In this document: positions 12,003-23,180 of the stretch, one piece after another | Layout of the letters: each line of letters opens with the position of its first letter | How positions within the stretch are numbered: position 1 is the first letter of the stretch | Source of the DNA: Prinia subflava | Lineage: Eukaryota > Chordata > Aves > Passeriformes > Cisticolidae | Assembly (NCBI RefSeq): GCF_021018805.1 | Contig: NC_086258.1 | Span: 12,848,600 to 12,912,599, forward strand | DNA: 64,000 bases | Reading direction: 5' to 3' | Notes under the pieces: generated by a model | What the model was told of the DNA's origin: nothing | What the model saw: only the letters and a program-made list of their open reading frames with translations | Database searches by the model: none | Made by a program: the position numbers and the translations under genes

Positions 12003-13171
12003 TGCTGACCACCTTGGGAGGACGGGGGTCCCTGGGGAGGAGCCAGGAACCATTGCCAGGGAAAGAGAACTGCACATTTCGCTCTGGTGAGGGCTATGAG
12101 ATCCCTCCTGTGTTAATTTTAGTATTTTCTTGGCTCAGGGGAGACATTTCCATGAACTTCCAGGCATCCTGGTCAGGCTGAGGCAAAGCTGACTGCTGGT
12201 GTTGTGTCCTAACACCAAAAATGCAGATTTTCCCTCCCTTTCACTGGTGTGATCCCAGTGACCCCAGCAGGGCCCTGGGCGCCTCCAGCCCCCGGGAATT
12301 GCTGAGGGAAAACCACAGGGATTGAGTTTGGAGGTGGAAACTTCCCGGGATGTGAAACATTCCCTGTTCCAGCAGGGCCACCAGGGGTGGCCGTGGCTTT
12401 GTCACGCTGTGGCAGCGCCCTGACCTCTCAGGACACGTCCCCTGCTCGGTGGATTTGTTCTTCTCAGGCCACAGTGACCAGTCAGGGCTTCCAAAAGAAA
12501 CAAAATCAGCTTTTGGCCCCTCATTTTCAGCCTGACTGCACCTTTCCTTGGCCATGCACAGAGCAGGAGAATGTCTGGGGTGAATCCCTCTCACAGCACC
12601 CACAGCGATCCCCAGGCTCAAGGACTGAAGAATATTTTTCTCTTGACACCCAACACAAGTCCCAGGGCAAAAAGCAGCAGGTCTGAACAGGAGAGGGAGG
12701 GGAAGAGAGCCTGGTTTGCTGCATTTTCTCCTGATCAGCCAGGGAGATAAACCTCTGCTCGCTGTCAGCATCAGGCTGGAAGTGGAAGTGGCGGCCACGG
12801 ATTCCCTGGTGCTCTTTGTGGGTGATTTATCACCAGAGGTGCTCGTTCTCCCTCCTTAGCTGGAGTGGAAATCCAGAATAAACAGGAATAAATCGAGTAG
12901 GAGGTAGGGAGAAAAGGGTGTGTCCTGAATTGAGGAGAAGGGTAAAAATAAACCTCCAAAAGCTGGCATGGTGTGTTTATAATCACCTCACAGCCTGGAA
13001 AGGGAGGACAAAAGGCAGAGAAAGGGAGGAAAATGATAATTTCTGGCTTATGGCAGAGTGGGTGAAGTGTGGGGTCTGAAAATCAAAGATTCTCCAGCTC
13101 CTGCCAAGCACCTGATGCCCTTTGGCCCAGGGCCACCAGGGCAAAGCTGGTGACAACTGCCACAGGGCTGG
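12003..13171. other. unique noncoding DNA, nothing recognised
   Basis: A 185-codon minus-strand frame at 12241-12798 has no recognisable domain, and its Ser/Pro/Gly-rich composition is typical of chance frames in GC-rich DNA. Confidence 0.4.
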
Positions 13172-13342
13172 GGAGGTTTCTCCAGAGCAGCTGGGGCTGC
13201 CCCTGGATCCCTGGAGGTGCCCAAGGACAGGGCTGGGAGCAGCCTGGGATGGTGGAAGGTGTCCCTGCCATGGCACAGTGTGGAATAAGGTGGAATTTGG
13301 GTCCCTTCCCATCCAAACCAGTCAGGGATTCCGTGGTTCTTC
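13172..13342 (+). mobile_element. CR1 LINE 3' end
   Basis: The plus strand reads in CR1 sense. It contains a 'CTGCCCCTGGATCCCTGGAG' block, then 'GGGAGCAGCCTGGGATGGTG', 'GAAGGTGTCCCTGCCATGGC' and 'GGGTCCCTTCCCATCCAAACC', with the 3' end near 13342. It is a short 5'-truncated copy of about 170 bases. Confidence 0.9.
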
Positions 13343-14099
13343 AGGAAAATCAGGTGTTGAAAAGAGGAGATCTTTTACAGCTGGCACGTTTAGATTAACC
13401 TAAAATGAAGATATTCAATAAACTGGATCTGTAACCTCGATTCCTTATCAGAACCCCCACACTATCAGGGATTAGCTGTTATTTGTTATATTCCTCCTCA
13501 TCATTTTGACATCTTCGGGGGAAAAAAAAATGAGAATTAGAACGAGCCAAGTCCCTTCCCAGGAAGATTTGTGTTTGCTCTTCACGGCTGAGCCTCACTC
13601 AGCACCGCTTTGTTCCCAGCCGGGTTTTATCCTCCCTCAGCTGACTTTTCACATCCTGCTTCAACAAAGCCCTAAAGCCTGAGCAATCAGCGCTGGCGCA
13701 GCTCCGAGCTGCTCCCTGCTGAACCTGCTTCCCAGAATTTCTGCAGGGAAGGGAAAATGGCACCAGGAGCAGACGGAGCCGGCCCTGGGATTCGCTGCTG
13801 CCTCTCACGGCAATCCCGATTTCTCCCTGGGGAGGGAAGAAGCCAAGCCTGGAATGTGCCACACTCGTTTTTGTCGGGATTGGGGCACTCCACAACGGGC
13901 AGCAGCAGAGGGATTAGATCCCAGAGGTGACATTTCTACAGCTGAAAATCTACTTTTCACTGCCATGAATGATACAGGGTGATGGTGGTGATTCCCTCCT
14001 CTAGGCTTTGGATGAAGGAATTCAGCTTTGCCTTGCAAATGCCATCACGGTTCTTTCAGGGAATCAAATTCCAGCCTCAGCTTGGGATTCCCTCACCTG

Positions 14100-14100
<1 letters not shown>
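13343..14100. other. unique noncoding DNA, nothing recognised
   Basis: Ordinary unique DNA; 13390-13520 is AT-rich and could belong to a noncoding element. No gene seen. Confidence 0.4.

Positions 14101-14145
<45 letters not shown>
14101..14145. repeat. poly-T run of 45
   Basis: Uninterrupted run of 45 T, followed by T-rich sequence to about 14210. No retrogene body or target-site duplication is evident beside it. Confidence 0.97.
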
Positions 14146-14146
<1 letters not shown>

Positions 14147-15165
14147 TAGCATGTTTCAGTTTTTTAATTATTATTTTTGGGGCTTTTTTGGTTTTTTTTT
14201 TGTCTTTGTTTTCTCCATCCAAAGGCCATGAGGAACACTTTGCTGTCAGGAAATGCTAGCGAGCACTAAAGGGAAAATAGGGGGTAAAAATACCAGGGGG
14301 TCCATACCGCGATCACTGGAATCAGCTGTCCAGAATAAAACCACTACTTTTATTTTTATACATTCTGGAATATTAGAGCCACAATAAATAAATAAATAAA
14401 ATATTTTTTTTTTAATTGCTCCTGTCTCATCCCCAATCCTGTCGTTGGTCTGTTGAATAGAGTCTCCTATGGGAGGGCAAAATGGCAATTTTAGTGCTCT
14501 GGTGGGTGAATGAAAGCTGAATTTTTGAATGGAGAGGGGTTCTCCTCGGGAGATCGGGGCGGTGATGAGACTCTGATAGGTCTGCTGCCCACGGGAGGAG
14601 AGCTGATTCCTTATCCTAATGTCTCCTCCTTTCTGATGCCAATCTCATCATCTCCAGTTCCATCTCACTGCATCCTCCTAAATGGCGCTTTTTGGGTGGT
14701 GGGAATTCCTCAATTCCCTGGCTGGCTGGAATTCAGGTTATACTCTACATTACACTCACCAAATCCTGATTTTCCCATACTATAACCCATAAAAACAGGA
14801 ATTAAGGCACTCTGTCTGTCAGTCTGTCACCAGGGGCTCTCTCCACGGGTTTCCGGAGGGCTGCGGGTCCCTAACCCGCACCTGAACCCTGCCCCTGCCT
14901 CTGCCTGTGGGAGCTGCTCTGGAGGAAGGCGAGACCCAACAGGTCCCTGCCGAGAGCAGCAGGGAGGCTCCGACAGCCAGAGGTAATTCAGGAAAACTCA
15001 TCCATCCCTCCTCCGGGAGCCTCGGCCGTGCTGGGGGCTCCCAACGCTCCGGGTGCAGCAGAAAATCCCCCCAAGTCCCACTCAGTTCTCTCCTGACTCC
15101 CTTCTTTTCCTGGGAAAGGTTGGCACTGTTCTCATTTTTCAGTAGGATCAAGAGAGGTCACACCA
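14146..15165. other. unique noncoding DNA with moderate CpG content at 14840-15060
   Basis: About a dozen CpGs are spread over 220 bases next to the following minisatellite. No promoter motif set is visible and no gene is recognised. Confidence 0.4.
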
Positions 15166-15807
15166 TTTTTAGGTCTCAAAAATTTTGAGGTCTCAAAATG
15201 TTGAGGTCTCAACATTTCGAGGTCTCAACATTTCAATGTCTCAACATTTCGAGGTCTCAACATTTTGAGCTCTCAACATTCTGAACTCAGCATTATGAAC
15301 TCTCATCATTCTGAACTCTCATCATCCTGAACTCTCAAAATTCTGAACTTTCAGCATTCTGAACTCTCATCATTCTGAACTCTCATCATTCTTAATTCTC
15401 AAAATTCTGAGCTCTCAACATTCTGAACTTTCAGCATTCTGAACTCTCAAAATTCTGAACTCTCAAAATTCTGAATTTTCAGCATTCTGAACTTTCAGCA
15501 TTCTGAACTTTCAGCGTTCTGAACTCTCAAAATTCTGAACTCTCAACATTCTGAACTCTCAAAATTCTGAACTCTCAAAATTCTGAACTTTCATCATTCT
15601 GAACTCTCAACATTCTGAACTCTCAAAATTCTGAACTTTCATCATTCTGAACTCTCATAATTCTGAACTCTCAAAATTCTGAACTTTCATCATTCTGAAC
15701 CCTCAGCATTCTGAACCCTCATCATTCTGAACTCTCATCATTCTGAACTCTCAGCATTCTGAACCCTCAGCATTCTGAACTCTCATCATTCTGAACCCTC
15801 AGCATTT
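15166..15807. repeat. 16-bp minisatellite, about 40 copies
   Basis: Head-to-tail units of ATTCTGAACTCTCAAA and close variants (CATC, CAGC or CAAC at the unit end; TTTC or CCTC for CTCTC). The first six or so units are a separate variant, TTGAGGTCTCAACATT, so the array has a left and a right subtype with a short transition near 15265-15290. It has no coding potential. Confidence 0.97.
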
Positions 15808-17604
15808 CAAGGTGACAAAAGGAAGATGCTGAGAGGGAAATGCCTTGGGGATCATTCCCAGTTATAACAGCAAAGCAGGTGAATGCCAGATTTCCTCCTC
15901 ACTCACACATTAAACCCGCATTAAACAGGCCCAAACCCTCCCAAAAAGTTCCATTTTACATTTGGGATGCTTTTTTCCCCCTCAGAGGTCAGGAGAAAAC
16001 GCCTGGGAGACCCATTCCAGCTGATCCATGGAGGTCACTGTTTATATTTTTTGCTATTTATGTGTGAAAAGCTCTCTGAATGAAGGGCATTATCTGACAA
16101 TTTACTGCTGATTTTCTCCAAAAGGTGAGAAAGTGGATATTCCAAAGGTCTGGGTCTCCAGCAAGAAAATGGGATTGAAATCAATTTGAAGAGGATTTTT
16201 TGCTTTGTGCTCAGGGTTTCTCTTGGGAGTTGTGGTTGGGTTTTGTGGGTGAAAACAAAGGAAAAAAAATGGGAAGTTTGGAAAATGGGGACATGGAAAA
16301 TCTCTGCTGAGAGAGCTTTTTTCCCTCTGGAATGGGAAATGGTGTCAATTTGGAGATGGGGGTCTTATATTTCAATCATAATACATCTTACAAGGCCCTG
16401 AATCCCACAGAATTGGAGGCAAATAAGTGAAAGTTCAGAGTTTTCTGTTGTTATTTGCTCTGTTCTTTTTTTATAGGGGCATATTCTTTATAAGCTCTTG
16501 GAAAAGTAATTTTGAAGCAAAAGAAAAAAAAAATCATGTTTGGACAGCTCGATTTCTTCTTGAAAGCATTTCAAATCTCTACTTTTAGGCTGCTAAACCA
16601 GAATAAAAATAATTATCACACACGACAATTTGCAAAGCTTTTAATTAGCAAAACTGCCAGAAAAAAAAAAAAAAAAAGAACTGAGGGAGGGGAGAAAAGC
16701 AAAAATCTCAAGAAAACTTGCAACAGGTTTTCTGTAAGCTTGGGTGGAGTGGAAAAAGTGAGCCAAGATAATTACCCACACTTAGTCATAAGGAGCAGGA
16801 AACACAGTAAAAGAAAAAAAAAATCTAATTGGGGCTGGTTTTCATATATATATTAAGGTGTTAATTTCCATCACATCATACAATGCGAGAACTTGGGATT
16901 TGGAGTGCAGGATCCTTGGCCTGCAGATGAAATGACAGCAAAAAACAAAAAAAAAAAGGCAAATGCACGTGCAGATGTTGATGTGCACTCAGCTGAATAT
17001 TCACCCAGCAGCCCAGGCTGTGCTCATGGAGGGTTTGGGTTCTTTGCTTGCAGACAGAAGCTGCTGCCACTTGGACACAGGAATAGAGAGACAGAAATAG
17101 AGAAATAGAGAGGAGCAGGGCTGCAGAGCAGGGGAGGCGACAGGAGAGAGGAATTACATTAATTCCATTTACTGCAGACCAGGTCTGACGGGGTGCCAGA
17201 CAACCACAAATGACCAGAACGCCCACAAGGACCCCCAGCTCCTCCAGAAAGGAATGGAAAATTCATCTTTGTGCCACGGGCATCCCTTTTTTCCCCCCAA
17301 AGACACAAGTGCTGGACACGCTCCTCCTTTGGAGGGCCCCAAATCTGTGTTCTGATGCTCTGAAACAATTCCACGTTTGTGTGTGCAGGAACCACTGATG
17401 TGGGGTGGCATTCCCTGCCTGGTATTCCCAGGCATTCCCAGGCATTCCCTGGCTGCCTCCCCAGAGGGGGAATGCCGAGGGTGGCAGCAGGGAAGGGCTG
17501 GCAGTGCCCGTGCCAGGGCTGCGGGCAGCACAAACAGCTCCTAAACTGCTCCATGAGTTCATGGCTCTCCTCCCTCCTCCTCTGCCTCTCTGGGTCACAT
17601 CAGC
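15808..17604. other. unique AT-richer noncoding DNA
   Basis: Several short A-runs, an AT-rich block around 16400-16880, and no recognised gene or mobile element. Confidence 0.4.
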
Positions 17605-18075
17605 CCCGGCGATCCTTGTTTCCCTCCAATCCTTGTTTCCCTCTGATCCTCGTTTCCCTCCAATCCTTGTTTCCCTCCAATCCTCTTTTCCCTCCGATTC
17701 TTGTTTCCCTCCAATCCTTGTTTCCCTCTGATCCTTGTTTCACTCCTTGCCCTGCCGAGCTAAGGCAGAAGGGGAGGTGGTTTTCACTGTCTTATTCTTT
17801 ATCTTGATCTCCAACTAAAAAAAAGGAGGATCAAACCAACCCAAATTTCCTGCAGGTTTGATCAACTCGTGATCCTTGTTCCCCTCCGATCCTCATTTCC
17901 CTTTGATCCTCATTTCCCTCTGATCCTCATTTCCCTCCGATCCTCGTTTCACTCCTCTCTGCCCCGCCAAGCTAAGGCAGGAAGGGAGATGGTTTTCATT
18001 GGTTTGTTCTTTATCTTGGGATCTAGCTAAAAAAAGGAGGATCAAACCAATCCAAATTTCGTGTAGATTTGATCC
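17605..18075. repeat. tandem duplication containing a 17-bp repeat
   Basis: Each half has a run of TTTCCCTCCAATCCTTG-type 17-mers (17605-17755 and 17866-17955). This is followed by a shared unique block starting GCTAAGGCAG and containing TTCTTTATCTTG, a short A-run and AGGAGGATCAAACCAA. The shared blocks start at 17759 and 17971, an offset of 212 bases, and differ at scattered positions, so the duplication is not recent. Confidence 0.92.
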
Positions 18076-19242
18076 CCAAACCAACAAACTCCCCTGGCAC
18101 CATCTGTGCCACCCCTCACATGTGAGGGGACACCTCACACTCTGCTTTGGCACAAAGCACAAAACCCTCCTGGGTGAGCATACGAGAACATCCAGGTGTG
18201 CTGTCCATTGAAAATACCCCTTAAAAATCAAAATATCACAGTGAGGAGGTGTTTGTAGGAGTGGCAAGCACAAGCTGCTGGTGGCACAGAAAGGAAGATG
18301 CAAACCCTGCTAGGCACGGAGGGAAGGATGATAAAATATTGCCATCTGTTGGCATCTGAGCAAGGAGGTCTCTCCACCTTCCACGCCGATTTGCTTGTGG
18401 GCAGGGACAGGAGAAATGGGGCAGCAGAATGCCCTGAGAAGGAACCATCTCAAAAGACAACACTCTTTTTTTTTTTTTGCTATTTTTTTTTCATTTTTGC
18501 TTGGGGATTCCATGTTTTGCTCTCCCTCCGCTCCTACCCACCCACGGTATGTCACCACACAGGTTTGGCCGAATCCTGGATCTGGATTTCCAGGGCTCAG
18601 GGGCTACACTTGGGAAGTTGTCTATCCAGAAAACAGCCCCTCAGGGAGGAGCACTGCAATATCTTTATTAACACCACACACTCAGGGGCTGTGAGCAGCT
18701 GGAACACCCAGGGGAGATTTGGGAAGGCAGAACTTAGGGAAGGACTTTGCTCCCAGCATTGTCCAGGCCCCTGGAAGGCAGGGGGGGATTGAGAGGAGGA
18801 GAGCTGGGATTGCCAGCGCTCCAGAGGAGGAGGATTTCAGGAAAACCAATAAAACTCGTGCTGCTCCTTCCAGTTGGAGATAGAGGACTCCCTTTGTGCC
18901 AGACACTGCTGTGACCTCAGAGCCCAGAGTGCCAGGAGAGCTTTTCCCACATCCCCGGGGATTTCCAGGGCGTGAGGAGCTGGAGCTGCCTCGGGGACAC
19001 CCCGAGGTGTCCTCAGGGGATCCCCCCAAACACCAGCAGCACAAACCCCGTGTCACATCCACAGACTCCAGGCCTTGGCTGCCAACCCAAATCTCTCTTT
19101 GCTGCCTTAAAGCACCCCAGGGCCTGCTCTGGAGGATTTGCAGCTGGAAGTTGAAGATGGGAGGAGCAGCCTGCGAGGCTCTGTCTGAAGTTTTGCTCAT
19201 TGCATGGGAAAAAAAAAAAAACAACAAACCCTGAAAGCTCTT
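18076..19242. other. unique noncoding DNA, nothing recognised
   Basis: Only a T-run at about 18467-18490 stands out. A 239-codon minus-strand frame crosses this stretch and the CR1 copy that follows. Its CR1-derived end and lack of any known domain mark it as a chance frame. Confidence 0.4.
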
Positions 19243-19412
19243 GAGCTGCAGCAGAAACTCTGGGATGAGCCCTGCCCCATCCTGGCAGTGCCCAGGGCCA
19301 GGTTGGATGGGGCTTGGAGCAGCCTGGGGCAGTGGAAGGTGTCCCTGCCATGGCAGGGCTGGGATGAATTTTAAGGTCCCTTCCAACCCAAACCGTTCCA
19401 TGACCCCATGAA
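19243..19412 (+). mobile_element. CR1 LINE 3' end
   Basis: Sense-strand CR1 blocks CCAGGTTGGATGGGGCTTGG, AGCAGCCTGGGGCAGTGGAA, GGTGTCCCTGCCATGGCAGG and AAGGTCCCTTCCAACCCAAA are in the right order, ending in CATGACCCCATGA, a decayed form of the CR1 3'-terminal repeat. Confidence 0.93.
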
Positions 19413-20773
19413 AACTCGAGCTGGATGGGTCCCTTTGGTTCTGCCATCTCTTCCGTGTTTATTCCAAGCATTCATCCATCCTCAGCCTCTCCCGTTTGAC
19501 ATCTGAGGGCTCCACACTTGCTCACCTCCCTTGGATCCACTCCAGGACCACTCCAAACTCTTCCAGCATCACCTGGAGGAGAAAATCAACTTCCAACCCA
19601 AAGCTCTTGTTTGGACTGGAGAGATTAAGGGTGGGTGAGGAAAACAGCATCATCTCCTCAGCCAGACAAAGTGAAATTGTTCTAATCAAAAAGAAAGGCA
19701 AATGTTTCACCCTCAGGATCTGACAGAGATTTTGGGTTGATCAAAGGCCCAGAAGAGGCTGGAGGTGTCTCACTCCTGGCTGGAAGTTATGAAAATAATG
19801 GCCATGCAAAAAACAACTGGATGGCAAAACAGTGAAATTATCAAAGATTCATATTAATTTTTTTTTTTAAAATTAAAGTTTTAAAATGTGAGTTTCAAAA
19901 CTTGAACAGAGTATTTTTTATTCCGTTGTTTTTCAAACCCTTCAGGTCAGACAAACTGCTCCAAGTAATGAGGTTTTTGCAGTGAAAGTGATAAAAGAAA
20001 AATGCCTTGAAATTGTTTCAGGCAAGAAAAAGTTGAGAGGTTTATTTGAAACCAAATGTTGATGGTGCAGACACTGATTTTGTCCTACAAAGCTGGAAAT
20101 GTCAGTTGGCTGCAAAGTTTAAAAAAATTATTCTTATCAATTCTTGCAGCCACTTCCCTAAATTCCATTCTAAGCAAAATGTGATGATTTCACCATTTCC
20201 CTCAGAAAACTACAAAACCTCATCTCCTCCATCTGCTTTTAGTTTGAGCTAAAAATATTTCTAAAACAAGAAGAGTGATGCCTCTGAAAAAAATATTCCT
20301 GAAGCAAAAAAGTCATAAAAAAAAAAAAGAATTCTGGATAAAACCCGAAGTTGCCTGACAATTTTCCCATCCCACAAAAACTTGAGATTTCCAAAACAAT
20401 TTTGCTGTGCAGTAGGAATAAATTTTGTAGAGAAAAGAAAAGATCCACCCAAGAACATCCCAAAACCCCATGGTGAAAGCTCTGATTTGGGATCTCAGCT
20501 ATTCCAACCCAAATATTCCCCCTGTCTGCTGGAGACGACGACTCCTGTCCAAAGCCAGGAGCTACCCTGGATCTGGGAAGCTTTGCTCCAAATGGAGGCA
20601 TTCCTGCAAAAATAATAATCATAAAAAAATTAAAAAAAAGAACTTGTGGCTTTAGTGAATCACGATGAAAAATTGTCCTGCAGAATTTCTCAACTCTGTT
20701 GTTAAATTTGGGGATTAAAGGAGCAGGAGCTCAGGGTGGCTGTGCCATCCCTCAGGGGCAGGAGCTTCCCCAG
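19413..20773. other. unique AT-rich noncoding DNA
   Basis: 19780-20250 is AT-rich and complex in sequence. No gene or mobile element recognised. Confidence 0.4.
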
Positions 20774-21300
20774 GGATTTATGGAATGGAATTAAGGGATG
20801 GGATGGGATTTAAGGGATGGGATTTAAGGAATGGGATTTAAGGGATGGGATTTAAGGAATGGGATGGGATTTAAGGGATGGGATTGAACTGATGGGATTT
20901 AAGGGATGGGATGGGATTGAAGGGATGGGATTGAAGGGATGGGATTGAACTGATGGGATTTAAGCAATGGGATTTAAGGAATGGGATGGGATTGAAGGGA
21001 TGGGATTGAACTGATGGGATTTAAGGAATGGGATGGGATTTAAGGGATGGGATTGAACTGATGGGATTTAAGGAATGGGATGGGATTTAAGGGATGGGAT
21101 TGAACTGATGGGATTTAAGGAATGGGATGGGATTTAAGGAATGGGATGGGATTGAAGGGATGGGATTGAACTGATGGGATTTAAGGAATGGGATGGGATT
21201 GAAGGGATGGGATTGAAGGGATGGGATTTAAGGAATGGGATGGGATTGAAGGGATGGGATTGAAGGGATGGGATTGAAGGGATGGGATTTAAGGAATGGG
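20774..21300. repeat. GGGAT-based array, about 525 bp
   Basis: Built of GGGATTTAAG, GGGATTGAAG and GGGATTGAACTGAT modules separated by GGGATG, alternating in irregular order. The plus strand is strongly G-rich in short GGG tracts with no C except in the GAACT modules. It is related in sequence to the purer ATCCC arrays at 26.0 and 47.9 kb, read from the other strand. Confidence 0.96.
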
Positions 21301-22368
21301 CTGTCAGGAGCTCTGGAGCTTTCGGGGAGGTTTGGGAGCCCCAGCTCTTTCCCCAAATCCAGGTCCCACAGGCTGAGCTGGTCCACGTGGGCAGAACTGG
21401 AGTTAAGATCTCACCCAAATAATCCAAATTTTCCAGTTTGGGGCATATCCAGGCTGGCCAGAGTGACCCACAAGGAGCAGCAGCAATAACCTGACCCCTC
21501 ACCTGCCCCAAATTCAGCTGCACGGCCGAGTGCAAAGCTCAGAAATGAACATTCCCTGGAGAAACCCCTTCCAAGGAAAAGGCTCCAGCTCCCATCACTG
21601 TCAGCAGCTGAAGCATGAATGGTGCTGAGCAAGGGCTGGGGGTGAAATTCCCGTTTTTGACTGACACCTGGGCTTTTGGGAAGCTGGAGTTTGGCCGTGG
21701 CACAAAGAGATCTCATCAGGCCAGGAATGCAGCGGGGTGTGGCCGGGGCTGCAGGTAACAGGCACTTTCTCCTGGTTCCCTTTTATTTTTAGAGCCATCA
21801 GCTGAAATGTCACCTTCCCTGCGAGGCACCCCAGCCCGGGCTCTCCTCACTGGCAGCAGGGTGGGATTTTATTTTTTTTTTTTTTCTCCTCGCTTTGAAG
21901 TCAAACCAATAATTAAGAAGGTTTGACTACCTGAGAATCCCTACCTGGTGTCACTGCCGTGTTCCTGCTAATGACAGGATCTGAGCAGAGGGTTCTGCGG
22001 GAGCCCAGGCAGGGATGAGAGCGGGGCTGGATTCCTCTCACATCCAGCAGGGATTAACTCATCACCCTGCCTGAAAAACAACACCCAAAGGAGCCAAGGG
22101 CCCTGTCCAGCCTCATCCCCTGAGCCGGTGGCAGAGCTGGAAATGCAGCTTGGGAGGGTCTGAGGCTGGATTCGGGAGGAATTCATCGCCACTCTTCATT
22201 CCCTGATGTTTATCTGGGGTCTAGAGGCTTCTGCTCTACTCCCTAAATGATGTGCAAAGGCAGAGGAGCCCCTGGGGCAGGACGGATCCTGGATCCAGCC
22301 AGTGTGGGGTCCTGAGGGACAGGGGGACACTGGCAGTGTGTGACACGGACTGGGCTGCCCAAAATGAT
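21301..22368. other. unique noncoding DNA between two arrays
   Basis: No gene recognised. A T-run sits near 21870-21886. Confidence 0.4.
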
Positions 22369-23130
22369 GGCACAGGGACAGGGGAATGGCACAGGGACAC
22401 GGGAATGGCACAGGGACAGGGGAGTGGCACAGGGACAGGGGAATGGCACAGGGAATGGCACAGGGAATAGCACAGGGACATGGGAATGGCACAGGGACAG
22501 GGGAATGGCACAGGGAATGGCACAGGGAATGGCACAGGGACAGGGGAGTGGCACAGGGACACGGGAATGGCACAGGGAATAGCACAGGGACATGGGAATG
22601 GCACAGGGACAGGGGAGTGGCACAGGGACACGGGAATGGCACAGGGACATGGGAATGGCACAGGGATGGCATAAGGATGGCACAGGGAATGGCACAGGGA
22701 CATGGGAATGGCACAGGGACATGGGAATGACACAGGAATGGCATAAGGATGGCACAGGGAATGGCACAGGGACACGGGAGTGGCACAGGGACACAGGGAT
22801 GGCACAGGGATGGCAAAGGGAATGGCACAGGGACATGGGAGTGGCACAGGGACACAGGAGTGGCACAGGGATATGGGAGTGGCACAGGGACACAGGGATG
22901 GCACAGGGAATGGCACAGGGACATGGGAGTGGCGCAGGGACACAGGAGTGGCACAGGGATACGGGAGTGGCACAGGGACATGGGAATGTCACAGGGATGG
23001 CACAGGGACACGGGAGTGGCACAGGGACACAGGGATGGCACAGGGATGGCACAGGGATGGCACAGGGAATGGCACAGGGAATGGCACAGGGACACGGGAG
23101 TGGCACAAGGACATGGGAACGGCACAGGGA
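22369..23130. repeat. GGCACAGGGA minisatellite, about 760 bp
   Basis: Modules of GGCACAGGGACACGGGAAT (19 bp), GGCACAGGGAAT (12 bp) and GGCACAGGGAT (11 bp) are concatenated in varying order, with GAGTGGCAC and ATAAGGAT variants. No stop codon arises in several frames, giving long Pro/Cys-rich frames on the minus strand (up to 312 codons) and Gly/Thr-rich frames on the plus strand. These are artefacts of the array; none carries a recognisable domain. Confidence 0.97.
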
Positions 23131-23144
23131 TCAATCTTTATATC

Positions 23145-23180
23145 AATATCAGATCAATCTTTTCTCCTTGATCTGATATT
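23145..23180. repeat. perfect 13-bp inverted repeat, 10-base loop
   Basis: AATATCAGATCAA at 23145-23157 pairs exactly with TTGATCTGATATT at 23168-23180. The spacer is 10 pyrimidines. It sits 14 bases beyond the end of the GGCACAGGGA array. Confidence 0.9.

Noticed and set aside
14101..14210. Poly-T as the tail of a reverse-inserted retrogene
   Set aside because: No gene-like body or target-site duplication next to it; treated as a simple homopolymer. The same holds for the runs at 37945 and 49983.
18682..19471. 239-codon and 152-codon minus-strand frames
   Set aside because: Part of the sequence is antisense CR1, and the remainder lacks any recognisable domain.
20774..21300. Interstitial telomeric repeat
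   Set aside because: Vertebrate telomeres are TTAGGG; the modules here are GGGATTTAAG and GGGATTGAAC and do not contain TTAGGG runs.
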